Counted from the first letter of the stretch, positions 16,593-25,070 are shown. The stretch: 37,752 bases of DNA from Clostridium sartagoforme AAU1 (GCF_000401215.1 NZ_ASRV01000133.1:1-37752); one strand, 5' to 3'. Made by a program: numbers and translations. The notes: generated by a model not told the origin, from the letters alone.

Positions 16593-17653
16593 TAAGATTA
16601 ATATTAATTAATTTAAGAAGAAATTTAAAAAGTCCAGTTATTTTAATGATGACCTTTCTTCTTCCTATGGTAGTTTTATTTGGAGTAGTTGGTCCAAAAT
16701 CTGATGATCCATCTTTAGGTAAAATAGGAATATTAGATAAATCTCCAGGAAAATATTCGAAAGATTTAATAAATATATTATCTGAAAAGTATGATATAAA
16801 AGAGCTAAAAGGAGAAGTAGAAGATAATTATAATGATTTAAGAGATAAAAAATTAGGCGTTATATATGCTATAGACGAAGATTTCGAGGAATTTATAGAT
16901 AATGGTGAAATGCCTAAAGTAAAATGTTATAGTATTGAAGCTGACATTGGAGCAGTTCTTGGAGATAATATTATAAGTGATTATGTTAATAATTTACTTA
17001 AAGAAGGTATAAATGATGGGCTTAGCACTAATACGGTAACAACTATAATAGTAGATAAATTTCAAGAAAATAAAACTGATTATGTTATGGCTATTCTTAT
17101 GATATGCTATTTTATGATGATAGGAGGTTCTATATTAATTGATGATATAATTAAGCTTAAGGCACAGAAGGTATTAAGAAGAACAATATCAACCGGTAAT
17201 TCTGATAAAGTAATTTTAGGCTCCTTATATCTATCAGCATTTATTCTTCAAAGTTTAATAAGTTCAATAACTTTAATTTTAGCAATTAAATTATTTAAAA
17301 TACAAAACTATAATTTAGGTGAAGGAATATTAGTTATAACTTTATGCAGTTTAGTTACTACATCATTAATTGTATTTACTACTAGATGGTTAAAAAATCA
17401 AACTATAGCAAGTTTAGCAGTTGTAATCTTTGGATTATTATCCTTTGGACTTGGAATATTTGGTGGAGGCATAGAAGAATTTGATAATGTTCCACAGATA
17501 ATAAGTAGTTTAAGTATAATATCACCTTTTTCTTGGTTAATTCAAATTATTAATGAAGGGAAAATATTAATTCCAATTATAGTAATAATATTAATGTCAG
17601 GAGTATTCTTTACAGCAGGAAGCTTTAGACTTAGAGATTATGTTAAAGAGTAG
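16583..17653 (+). CDS. ABC-2 type permease (LnrN-like)
   Basis: The second ABC-2 permease, 356 residues, has the same layout as the gene before it. A membrane segment (about 19-38) leads to an extracellular domain with LGKIGILDKSPGKYSKDL, then about five C-terminal membrane segments from residue 168 on. The overlap of 10 bp with the previous gene and the GGGGGGAAG site inside that gene's end support ATG 16583. It is the last gene of the kinase-regulator-transporter operon; a weak hairpin follows. Confidence 0.88.
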   Translation: MRLIRLILINLRRNLKSPVILMMTFLLPMVVLFGVVGPKSDDPSLGKIGILDKSPGKYSKDLINILSEKYDIKELKGEVEDNYNDLRDKKLGVIYAIDEDFEEFIDNGEMPKVKCYSIEADIGAVLGDNIISDYVNNLLKEGINDGLSTNTVTTIIVDKFQENKTDYVMAILMICYFMMIGGSILIDDIIKLKAQKVLRRTISTGNSDKVILGSLYLSAFILQSLISSITLILAIKLFKIQNYNLGEGILVITLCSLVTTSLIVFTTRWLKNQTIASLAVVIFGLLSFGLGIFGGGIEEFDNVPQIISSLSIISPFSWLIQIINEGKILIPIIVIILMSGVFFTAGSFRLRDYVKE

Positions 17654-17661
17654 TAATAGAC

Positions 17662-17687
17662 ACATTTTTAGTTATTTGCTAAAATGT
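17662..17687 (+). terminator. Weak hairpin at the end of the Lnr-like operon
   Basis: ACATTTT-AG pairs with CTAAAATGT with one bulge. No T run follows, so transcription may read through into the two small genes. Confidence 0.35.
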
Positions 17688-17717
17688 AGTGAATAAAACT
17701 TATGGAGGGGAATTAAA

Positions 17718-17912
17718 ATGATTTCTAAAAAGCAACTTAAAGATGAAATAATAACTTATGATATAATAACTTACAAAGATGAAGATGGAAAGCAAGTAGA
17801 ATATGTTGAAGTTATCTTAACAGATAGAATTATTGAAGTTTATATGGATATTAGGGAGGTTAATATAGGGCTTATAGCAAACAAAATTATAGAAGATAAT
17901 TTATATAAATAG
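17718..17912 (+). CDS. Small hypothetical protein, 64 aa
   Basis: I do not recognise this protein. It is acidic and soluble, with predicted beta strands (YDIITYKDEDGKQVEYVEV) and no membrane segment. A strong GGAGGGG site (17704-17710) precedes the ATG. It sits 64 bp after the second permease gene and 26 bp before another small gene, so the two may form the tail of the transporter operon. A real gene is likely from its site and spacing; no function is offered. Confidence 0.6.
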   Translation: MISKKQLKDEIITYDIITYKDEDGKQVEYVEVILTDRIIEVYMDIREVNIGLIANKIIEDNLYK

Positions 17913-17938
17913 ATTAATAGTATTGGAGTTGATAATTT

Positions 17939-18148
17939 ATGAGAAAATTTAATAAATATCTTAAATGGGGATTATTAGTAAATTTAATATGGTTAGTATC
18001 AAGTCGTTTCAATTTACTTCCAGACTTTATAGAAGGCTTTTGCGTTGGGCTAGGTATTGTTCTATTATTAAATGGAATTTATATTGAAAGCCATAATTTA
18101 AAAAAGTTAAAGAAATATAAAAGAAATTTTTTAAATAAGATAAAGTAA
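17939..18148 (+). CDS. Small membrane protein, 69 aa
   Basis: This is not assigned to a family. One or two hydrophobic segments (about 9-22 and 30-47) are followed by a very basic tail (HNLKKLKKYKRNFLNKIK), so it likely sits in the membrane with its C-terminus inside. The TTGGAG sequence about 10 bp upstream is an acceptable site. A strong terminator follows at 18171, making this the last gene of the transcript that starts in or before the transporter operon. Confidence 0.6.
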   Translation: MRKFNKYLKWGLLVNLIWLVSSRFNLLPDFIEGFCVGLGIVLLLNGIYIESHNLKKLKKYKRNFLNKIK

Positions 18149-18170
18149 AGATCTAAATTGTAGATATAAA

Positions 18171-18228
18171 GGCTAAGGTAAATAGATATGATTATTTCAC
18201 ATATTCTATTTATCTTAGCTAATTTTTT
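18171..18228 (+). terminator. Strong terminator after the small genes
   Basis: A near-perfect stem of about 20 bp (18171-18190 with 18200-18220, ends GGCTAAGGTAAATAG and CTATTTATCTTAGCT) is followed by AATTTTTTAT. Confidence 0.85.
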
Positions 18229-18288
18229 ATATTTATTATTTATAATAAAATACATATGTTAGAAAAAATTAAGAAATATATTTTAAAT

Positions 18289-18316
18289 TTGTAAGAGCTA
18301 CATGTTATCATATAGT
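18289..18316 (+). promoter_or_regulatory. Candidate promoter of the methyltransferase/radical SAM locus
   Basis: TTGTAA (18289-18294) and TATAGT (18311-18316) lie 16 bp apart, about 37 bp before the first ATG. Together with the terminator at 18171-18228 this isolates the locus as its own transcription unit. Confidence 0.45.
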
Positions 18317-18352
18317 TAGTAAAAATTAACAAAGGTTTTAAGGGGATATTAA

Positions 18353-18944
18353 ATGAGTTATTTATTTAAATATTACAGTAAGCAATATGATAAATTCATG
18401 AAGATATTTCATTTAGATAAAAATAAAGAAATAATAAAGGTAATTAAGGATGTTAATAATTTAGATATTTTAGATATAGGTGGAGGTACAGGGATCTTTC
18501 AGATATTTTAATAAATCTAGGTGCGGATGTAACTATTCTTGATCCAGAAAAAAAATGACTAATATAGCTAAGGTGAAAAATAATAAAGTTAAAATAATTA
18601 ATGGATATTCAACTAATATAGATTTGAAAGATAATTCATTTGATTTAATTATAATGAGAGATTCATTTCATCATATAAAAGATAAAGAAGAAACTTTAAA
18701 AGAATGTAATAGATTACTTAATAATAATGGCAAAATTTTAATTTATGAATTTGATAGAACACATATAGTAACTAAACTTATATGTTTTTTTGAAAGAAGT
18801 TGCTTTGAGAAGGTCAAAATGTTATCAAAAAATGAAATGAAAAAGTTGGCTTCTAGATATTTTAATAATGGAGAAATAATTGAAATATCTAGCTATGAAT
18901 ATATATATTTAGGAGAGATCTTGAAGGGTAGTATAAATCCTTAG
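18353..18944 (+). pseudogene. Class I SAM-dependent methyltransferase, two frameshifts
   Basis: ATG 18353 follows AAGGGGAT. The first frame gives MSYLFKYYSKQYDKFMKIF... to motif I (LDILDIGGGTG), then a stop at 18509. A second frame reads SDILINLGADVTILDPEKK, and a third runs from 18555 to 18944 with the post-motif segment DNSFDLIIMRDSFHHI and motif LLNNNGKILIYEF. One base added near TTT 18497-18499 and one in the eight A at 18548-18555 restores a single 197-residue Rossmann methyltransferase. The last 130 residues alone could start at ATG 18555 but would lack the SAM-binding loop. The gene lies 36 bp before the methyltransferase-radical SAM fusion gene. Confidence 0.85.
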
Positions 18945-18980
18945 ATAAAAAACAGCTATAAAAATCAAAGGGGTTATTTT

Positions 18981-21059
18981 ATGAATGTATTAAAAGGGCT
19001 ATATAAAATTATAAACTTATTTTTATGTAAAAAGTATACAAATTTAAATGATATAGCAAATTCCTATACAAGAGTAAGTGAAAATTACAACAAGTCTTTC
19101 TTAAAAGAAATGCACAAATACAATAAAGAAATGTTAAATAAAGTTATTATAAGGTATAGTGATGATAAAGTTAACTTATCACCTAATATTCTTGATCTTG
19201 CTTGCGGGACAGGCTTCAATAGTAACTTTATAAATTCAAGAATCAAGAACTCAAAATTTACTTTAGTAGATATATCAGAAGGGATGCTAAATCAAGCGAA
19301 AAACAACTACAGCTTAAATGCGGAGTTTATAGAAAATGATATGATATCTTTCCTTAAGAATTCCAAAGATAATACCTTTGATATTGTTATATGTGCCTGG
19401 GCAATTAAATATCAAAACCCGCATGAAATTATAAAGGAAGTTTCTAGGGTTTTAAAAAAAGATGGGTATTTTGCCGTAATAGTTAACTTGAAAGATACAT
19501 TACCAGAGGTTAGAAAGATATATCCAAAACTTATTTTGAAAAATTATACTAAGGTAAATAGAATAATGAAAGAACTTCCAAATCCAATTAGTCATAAAAG
19601 CTTTAGAAGATGGTTTGAAAAAGAAAACTTTAAGAAATTAGAAATAGCAAGTGGATCACATAAGTTTTCTTTTAAGGATACTAAAGATTTAGTTTTATTT
19701 ATTACATCAACAGGAGCTCTAGCTGGATTCGATGCTATGGTGGATATGGAAGATGAAAGTATTAAAGATTCAATGATTAAACTATTTAATGAAAAAAGAT
19801 TAATACAATTACTCATAAATATGTTTGGGGGATTTTTAGAAATGATAAGTAATGCAATTCCAATTATAAAAGCAATGATAAATAATAACGTAAGAAAAAA
19901 TTTCTTTTATATACATATGCGATTTAAAGAAAGCAAAAATTATAAGGCCATAAATATTATAAAATGTGGAATGAATGTTATAAAAAATGATAGACTGGTT
20001 ATTCATAATGGTAATTTTGTAGTTAACTCATTTTTACCACCTTTAAATAGTATAGCTTATAAAAGTATTGTAGATGCAGTTCCAGGAGAGAAGGCTGAAT
20101 TCTTTTATAATCATACTACAGGAAGAAGGCTGGCTCCAATTTCTACTTATATAGCTATTACAGGAAGATGCATGTATAATTGCTGGCATTGTAGTGCAAA
20201 AAGATTTATTAAAGATAAGAAAGATAAATCAAAGGAAATGACAACCAATGAAATAAAAGACATTATAAAATCACTTCAAGATTTAGGTGTTGGAATAATT
20301 GGGTTTACAGGTGGTGAACCTCTTCTTAGATTGGACTTAGAGGAAATAATAAGTAGTATTGATAACAGAAGTATTTCTTATTTATTTACAAATGGGTATT
20401 CATTAAATATTAATAAAGCAAAAACACTAAAAAAAGCAGGACTTTTTGGTATAGGAATAAGTATAGATAGCATATATAAAGAAAATCATGATAAAAAAAG
20501 GGGTTATAATGGAGCATATGAAAATTCAATTTCAGCGATAAAAAACTCTAAGGAAGCTGGACTTTATACTATGGCACAAACTGTATGTACAAAAGAAATG
20601 CTAAAGAGTGGGGAAATATATAAATTAGGTAAGTTTTTAAAAACATTAGGAGTAGATGAACTTAGAATTCTAGAACCTATACCATGTGGATCCCTTTTAG
20701 TAAATTCAAATGAAATATTTTCTAAGGAAGACAAAGATGAACTTATTGATCTTCATATAGAATTTAATAAAGATAAAAATTATCCTAAGACATCTGTTTT
20801 TCCATATGTTGAATCAAAAGATCAATTTGGATGTGGAGCAGGGGTACAACATTCTTATATAGATAATGAAGGAAATTTTTTGCCTTGTGACTTTGTTCCA
20901 GAAGCATTTGGAAATGTTCTAAAGGAGGATATAAAAGATATATGGGATAAAATGCATGAGAAATTGGGAAGAGCTAAAACATATTGTTATGCAAAAAAGT
21001 GTGATAAATGCAGTGAAAATGATTTACCTAGGTACTATAAGTTACTTAGAGGAGAATAA
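18981..21059 (+). CDS. Methyltransferase-radical SAM/SPASM fusion protein
   Basis: A 692-residue two-enzyme protein. Residues about 20-235 form a class I methyltransferase (SAM motif DLACGTG 72-78, acidic VDIS 96-99, FDIVICAWA 133-141). Residues 240-345 are a helical linker I cannot assign. From about 346 (VVNSFLPPLNSIAY) a radical SAM domain follows, with the 4Fe-4S motif C397-x3-C401-x2-C404 and GGE at 444-446. C569, C618, C636, C669, C674 and C677 make a SPASM-like region for further clusters, with the family's CDFVPEAFGNV segment. SPASM enzymes modify peptides, proteins or other substrates. No precursor peptide is visible beside it. A good AAAGGGG site precedes the ATG. The substrate is unknown. 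Confidence 0.88.
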   Translation: MNVLKGLYKIINLFLCKKYTNLNDIANSYTRVSENYNKSFLKEMHKYNKEMLNKVIIRYSDDKVNLSPNILDLACGTGFNSNFINSRIKNSKFTLVDISEGMLNQAKNNYSLNAEFIENDMISFLKNSKDNTFDIVICAWAIKYQNPHEIIKEVSRVLKKDGYFAVIVNLKDTLPEVRKIYPKLILKNYTKVNRIMKELPNPISHKSFRRWFEKENFKKLEIASGSHKFSFKDTKDLVLFITSTGALAGFDAMVDMEDESIKDSMIKLFNEKRLIQLLINMFGGFLEMISNAIPIIKAMINNNVRKNFFYIHMRFKESKNYKAINIIKCGMNVIKNDRLVIHNGNFVVNSFLPPLNSIAYKSIVDAVPGEKAEFFYNHTTGRRLAPISTYIAITGRCMYNCWHCSAKRFIKDKKDKSKEMTTNEIKDIIKSLQDLGVGIIGFTGGEPLLRLDLEEIISSIDNRSISYLFTNGYSLNINKAKTLKKAGLFGIGISIDSIYKENHDKKRGYNGAYENSISAIKNSKEAGLYTMAQTVCTKEMLKSGEIYKLGKFLKTLGVDELRILEPIPCGSLLVNSNEIFSKEDKDELIDLHIEFNKDKNYPKTSVFPYVESKDQFGCGAGVQHSYIDNEGNFLPCDFVPEAFGNVLKEDIKDIWDKMHEKLGRAKTYCYAKKCDKCSENDLPRYYKLLRGE

Positions 21060-21135
21060 TTATAAAATATCAATTTAAATACTAGGATAACCTATGCTTA
21101 GTATATAAAAATATCCTCAAAATATAAGATGGAGA

Positions 21136-21194
21136 AACTATATGAAAGCCTATCTGCTTAAGTTTATACTAAGTGGGTAGGCTTTCATATAGTT
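21136..21194 (+). other. Long 25-bp hairpin after the radical SAM gene
   Basis: Bases 21136-21160 pair with 21170-21194 almost perfectly (three G-T wobbles), with a 9-nt loop and a TATGAAAGCC core. Only TATATTA follows, so it lacks a normal terminator T tract. It may still terminate, protect the mRNA end, or be a repeat remnant. The rest of the 416-bp gap before the next gene holds a putative regulator box (21246-21268) and AT-rich leader sequence, with no gene seen. Confidence 0.6.
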
Positions 21195-21245
21195 ATATTA
21201 AATCATTTATAACCACAGAAGATTTTTAAGTAAGTAATAAGAATA

Positions 21246-21268
21246 TACAACTTTGAAACAAGTATTAT
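21246..21268 (+). promoter_or_regulatory. Direct-repeat box upstream of the kinase/PepSY/regulator operon
   Basis: TACAACTTTGAAACAAGTA here is matched at 18 of 19 positions by the box at 24260-24278 before the VanY-like gene. It contains the half-sites TACAA (21246-21250) and AACAA (21257-21261), 11 bp apart, which is typical spacing for OmpR/PhoB-family regulators. The likely binder is the regulator encoded at 23544-24224; this is inference. Confidence 0.6.
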
Positions 21269-21475
21269 TTAATTTATAAACATTTATTTTATATTATTAG
21301 TAAATAAGGAAATTAACATAAAGAAAAATTCATAAGCACAATAACACTCAATAGGTTACATAATTAAATTAAGGATTATATTTGCTAATTAAAGATAATT
21401 AAACTAAAATTTATATATAAAAATATTGATAAATACTATAAATCATTAGACAATAAAAGGAGGTTATATTAGCAG

Positions 21476-22888
21476 ATGAAAATTTGGGAAAAAATATTTA
21501 TATATTCTATATTACTATTTATTTTATTGTTTAATGGAGCTGGAATAATAATAATTGAAACTATATATAATAGAAATTTAAATGTTGTAATAACAACAGG
21601 TTTAAATGAGTACGAGGCAGTTAAAAATTCTATATACCCCAATATGGATATTGTTAGTACTGATAATTTAGAAAGCATAGATAAACTTGAAGGTTTACTT
21701 AGGGAGTTCGTATATAGTGGAAATAGTATAAAGAACATAGAAGTATTTAGTGAAGATAACCAGAAAATTATTAATATTTCAGAAGTAAAAATTAAAGAAG
21801 AAAGGCAAGAAGTAGTAGCTGCCAATTTAGATGAAGAATTATTTATTATTAGAGATGTGAATAGTAGAAAATTATTATTCATAAGTTCAAGGATTAGAAT
21901 AAATAATTTAGAATATAAAATAGTCTTAACTAAAGATATTACATTTATTAATGATGATAGATTATCTAATTATAAGTTGTTTTTAATGTTAACAAGTATA
22001 ATCACAATATTACTAGCCATTGGAATGTACATAATTTCAAAATTAATAACTAATCCAATTAAATACTTGATAGAAGTTTCAAATAGCATAAAAAGTGGTG
22101 AATATTATAAAAGAGCAAAATATGATGCTGATGATGAGTTTGGAATTTTAGCTGAAAACTTTAATTCTATGATTCAAGTAATAGAAGAGAAAATTGATGA
22201 ACTTAAAGAAAATAGTAACGAAAAGCAAAGATTTATAGATAATCTAACACATGAAATAAAGACTCCAGTAACATCCATAATTGGATATTCAGAATTACTT
22301 CAAAAAGATAATATTAGTGATGAAATCAAATTTAAATCGTTACAGTATATAAATTCTCAATCCAAAAGATTAGAAAAATTAAGTTCAACCCTTACAAAAT
22401 TAATACTAATTAAAAATAATGATGCTGAAAAAAATAGATTTCTAATTAAAGAAACTATAATAAAGTCTATAAATGATTTAAGATACAAAGTAGATAATAA
22501 GGAGATAGAAGTAAATATACAAGTAGAGGATAATTATATATTTGGAGATAAACAACTTATTGAAGTTTTATTAAGTAATTTAATAGATAATTCAATAAAG
22601 GCATCTAAAAAGGGAAAGAAAATTAGAATATATGGTAAAAACATAGAGGATGACAAATACCAATTGCAAATAATAGATGAAGGGATAGGAATATCAAAAG
22701 AAAATTTAAAGAAAGTTAAAGAACCATTTTATATGGTAGATAAATCAAGAGGCGTGGGAAAAAATAATATGGGGCTAGGGCTAGCTATATGTAATGAAAT
22801 CTGTATAAGAAATGATATAAATTTTGAAATTTATAGTGAAGAAAATAACGGAACAGCAATAACATTAATATTTAAAGGAGTGAATTAA
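21476..22888 (+). CDS. Sensor histidine kinase
   Basis: A membrane histidine kinase of 470 residues. TM1 is about 8-28, an extracellular sensor domain spans about 30-163, and TM2 is about 166-188. HAMP spans about 188-245. HisKA has acceptor H259 (FIDNLTHEIKTPVTSIIGYSELL). The HATPase has an N box (LLSNLIDNSIKAS), G1 (IDEGIGIS) and G2 (GLGLAI). A strong AAAGGAGG site (21458-21465) lies upstream. It is the first gene of a three-gene operon (kinase, PepSY-like protein, OmpR regulator), and the next start codon follows its stop directly. A regulator-type direct repeat lies about 210 bp upstream. Confidence 0.94.
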   Translation: MKIWEKIFIYSILLFILLFNGAGIIIIETIYNRNLNVVITTGLNEYEAVKNSIYPNMDIVSTDNLESIDKLEGLLREFVYSGNSIKNIEVFSEDNQKIINISEVKIKEERQEVVAANLDEELFIIRDVNSRKLLFISSRIRINNLEYKIVLTKDITFINDDRLSNYKLFLMLTSIITILLAIGMYIISKLITNPIKYLIEVSNSIKSGEYYKRAKYDADDEFGILAENFNSMIQVIEEKIDELKENSNEKQRFIDNLTHEIKTPVTSIIGYSELLQKDNISDEIKFKSLQYINSQSKRLEKLSSTLTKLILIKNNDAEKNRFLIKETIIKSINDLRYKVDNKEIEVNIQVEDNYIFGDKQLIEVLLSNLIDNSIKASKKGKKIRIYGKNIEDDKYQLQIIDEGIGISKENLKKVKEPFYMVDKSRGVGKNNMGLGLAICNEICIRNDINFEIYSEENNGTAITLIFKGVN

Positions 22889-23539
22889 GTGGGAAAGAGA
22901 ATTAAATTAGGCATATTATTTATATTAATTTGTATGTTACTATTACTTATTAAATCATTATTCACTTCTTATAATGAAAATGTTATATATTCAGACAAAA
23001 TAATTCCTGAATATAGTAATAATAGTTTACCTAATAATTATGTTTCTAGGGAAGAAGCAATAAATAAAGCATTAGAAGTATTAAAAAATGGCTTTTCGAT
23101 AACATTAGATAGAGAGAAAATTTATGAGGACATTCAAATATATAAGAAAGATAAAAAAATGGTATGGATGGTAAACCTTGCTAATAAGAGTGAGTCAGAG
23201 ATTAATCAAAAATATTATTGTGAAATATTAGTAGAAACAGGTGAGATATTAAGTGTAGGAAGATCTTATAATATAGATAATAAATTAAGTGAAAAAGATT
23301 ATCTAACTATGGATTATAAGATAAGTGATATTAATCTAGATAAATTTAAGGAAATCATCAAACCATTAACTGACGAATTACACATAACAATTAAAGAAGA
23401 AAATATTAATATAAGCTATAATCATAGGGGATTAATTTATTTAGAATTATTTGAAGTCAGTGAATCAACAAAGGGTTATTCATTTCTTGTAGATTATGAA
23501 AATAATAATATAATTAGTTTTTATAGAGAGGCAGTTTGA
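22889..23539 (+). CDS. Membrane-anchored PepSY-like protein
   Basis: A 216-residue protein with an N-terminal membrane anchor (about 6-25, GILFILICMLLLLIKSLF). The outside region starts with VSREEAINKALEVL and has a strand pattern with MVWMVNL...CEILVETGEILSV. That pattern is typical of PepSY domains, which are thought to inhibit peptidases or sense extracytoplasmic signals. The start is GTG 22889, directly abutting the kinase stop, with AAAGGAGTG upstream inside the kinase gene. It lies between kinase and regulator, an unusual position, so an accessory sensing or feedback role is plausible. Family assignment is by pattern only. Confidence 0.65.
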   Translation: MGKRIKLGILFILICMLLLLIKSLFTSYNENVIYSDKIIPEYSNNSLPNNYVSREEAINKALEVLKNGFSITLDREKIYEDIQIYKKDKKMVWMVNLANKSESEINQKYYCEILVETGEILSVGRSYNIDNKLSEKDYLTMDYKISDINLDKFKEIIKPLTDELHITIKEENINISYNHRGLIYLELFEVSESTKGYSFLVDYENNNIISFYREAV

Positions 23540-23543
23540 TGAT

Positions 23544-24224
23544 ATGAAGAAAAATATAAAAATACTGGTAGTTGAAGACGATATTGCCATTAGAGATTTA
23601 ATATCAATAAACTTAGAGATTTATGGATATAATGTTATAACAGCAGAAGATGGAGAAGATGGAAAAGAAAAATTTGATTCTAATGAAATTGATTTAGTTC
23701 TCCTTGATGTTATGCTTCCTAAAATAGATGGGTTTGAATTAATTAGTATTATAAAGACCAAGGATATTCCCGTGATTTTTATTACAGCTAAAGATTCAGT
23801 AATGGATAGAGTAAAAGGATTAAGATTAGGTGCAGATGATTATCTAGTTAAGCCTTTTGAAAGTATAGAACTTTTGGCAAGAATTGAAGCTGTGTTAAGA
23901 CGGTATAATAAAAATGATAATAATGACAAAAGTTGTAATATTATTAAGTTTAAGAATATTGAAATAGATATAGATAAAAGACTCATAACTTCAGATGGTA
24001 ATCAAGTAGATATAACTTTAAAAGAATTTGAATTAATGATACTATTTCTAAATAATTGCAACATTGCATTATCTAGAGATCAAATATTAAACAAAGTATG
24101 GGGATATAATTATTATGGAGGAACTAGAACTGTAGATATACATATTCAAAGATTAAGAGATAAGTTAAATTTGAAAGATAATATAAAGACTGTATATAAA
24201 GTAGGTTATAGATTTGAAAAGTAA
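23544..24224 (+). CDS. OmpR/PhoB-family response regulator
   Basis: A 226-residue DNA-binding regulator. The receiver has E11-D12-D13, phospho-acceptor D55 (LVLLDVMLPK), the TAKDS switch and KPF. The C-terminal winged helix has ITLKEFELMILFL, SRDQILNKVWGY, RTVDIHIQRLRDKL and VYKVGYRFEK. It starts 4 bp after the PepSY-like gene. The box it probably recognises occurs before its own operon and just 36 bp downstream of its stop, before the VanY-like gene. Confidence 0.95.
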   Translation: MKKNIKILVVEDDIAIRDLISINLEIYGYNVITAEDGEDGKEKFDSNEIDLVLLDVMLPKIDGFELISIIKTKDIPVIFITAKDSVMDRVKGLRLGADDYLVKPFESIELLARIEAVLRRYNKNDNNDKSCNIIKFKNIEIDIDKRLITSDGNQVDITLKEFELMILFLNNCNIALSRDQILNKVWGYNYYGGTRTVDIHIQRLRDKLNLKDNIKTVYKVGYRFEK

Positions 24225-24259
24225 ATTTCATCTATATTAAAACTATATAAATAATATTT

Positions 24260-24282
24260 TACAACTTTGATACAAGTAATAT
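24260..24282 (+). promoter_or_regulatory. Direct-repeat box upstream of the VanY-like gene
   Basis: TACAACTTTGATACAAGTA matches the box at 21246 with one change. The two TACAA half-sites (24260-24264 and 24271-24275) are exactly 11 bp apart. A TATAAA at 24285-24290 could be the -10 of a promoter whose -35 is replaced by the regulator. Confidence 0.6.
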
Positions 24283-24335
24283 ATTATAAAGAAAAATTCC
24301 CTTGTTATATTAAAGTACGAAGGGAAGTGATTAGT

Positions 24336-25070
24336 ATGTCTAAATTTAAAAAAAGAAGAATAAGAAGAATAAGAAGAATGATATTATTAGGGATAACTTT
24401 TATTTTATCTACGATTATAATCGAAAAGCTTATAAAAATACAAAATATAAATAATGAGCAAATAAATATATCAAAAGGGGAAACTAATTTTGAAAGTAAA
24501 TCTATAAATAATATTAATAATAATATAAAAAGTATTATATTGGTTAATAAAACTTTTGGCTTAGAAAAAGGATATGAACCTGAAGATTTAGTAGAGATAG
24601 AAGTAAAATCTAATAAAGAGATTTTATTAAGAAGAGAAGCAAATAAAAATTTGGAAAGAATGTTTGAAGATGCTAAGAAAGAAGGAATAAATTTATTAGC
24701 AGTCTCAGGATATAGATCATATGAATATCAGGAGGATGTTTATAATAATGAAGTTTATAACAATGGAAAAGAGTATGCTGATAAGTATGTAGCCAAGCCA
24801 GGATATAGTGAGCATCAAACTGGTCTTGTAGTTGATGTTTTGGCAGTTAACTATACAAAGATGGACGAAAATTTTGAGAATACTAAAGAATGTATGTGGC
24901 TCCATAAAAATATTCATAAATACGGATTCATTCTTAGATACTTAAAGGGAAAAGAAAATATTACGGGCTATAATTATGAACCATGGCACATACGTTATGT
25001 TGGTACTGAGCATTCACTTAAAATAAAAGAAAAAGATTTAACATTAGAAGAGTATTTAGGTAAAAGTTAA
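24336..25070 (+). CDS. M15 family D-Ala-D-Ala carboxypeptidase (VanY-like)
   Basis: A membrane-anchored zinc peptidase that trims the terminal D-Ala from peptidoglycan stem peptides outside the cell. About 244 residues: a basic N-terminus (KFKKRRIRRIRRM), a membrane segment (about 15-29), then the M15B domain. That domain carries SGYRSYEYQ, the SxHxxGxxxD zinc motif as SEHQTGLVVDV, and EPWHIRYVG. The start ATG 24336 follows AAGGGAAGTG; a TTG at 24267 would lie inside the regulator box and is rejected. It shares an upstream box with the adjacent two-component operon. No vanH, vanA or vanX is present, so cell-wall remodelling is more likely than glycopeptide resistance. Confidence 0.92.
   Translation: MSKFKKRRIRRIRRMILLGITFILSTIIIEKLIKIQNINNEQINISKGETNFESKSINNINNNIKSIILVNKTFGLEKGYEPEDLVEIEVKSNKEILLRREANKNLERMFEDAKKEGINLLAVSGYRSYEYQEDVYNNEVYNNGKEYADKYVAKPGYSEHQTGLVVDVLAVNYTKMDENFENTKECMWLHKNIHKYGFILRYLKGKENITGYNYEPWHIRYVGTEHSLKIKEKDLTLEEYLGKS

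Noticed and set aside
24336..25070. Glycopeptide resistance cluster
   Set aside because: Only a VanY-type carboxypeptidase is present. There is no VanH, ligase or VanX, and the kinase is not recognisably VanS.
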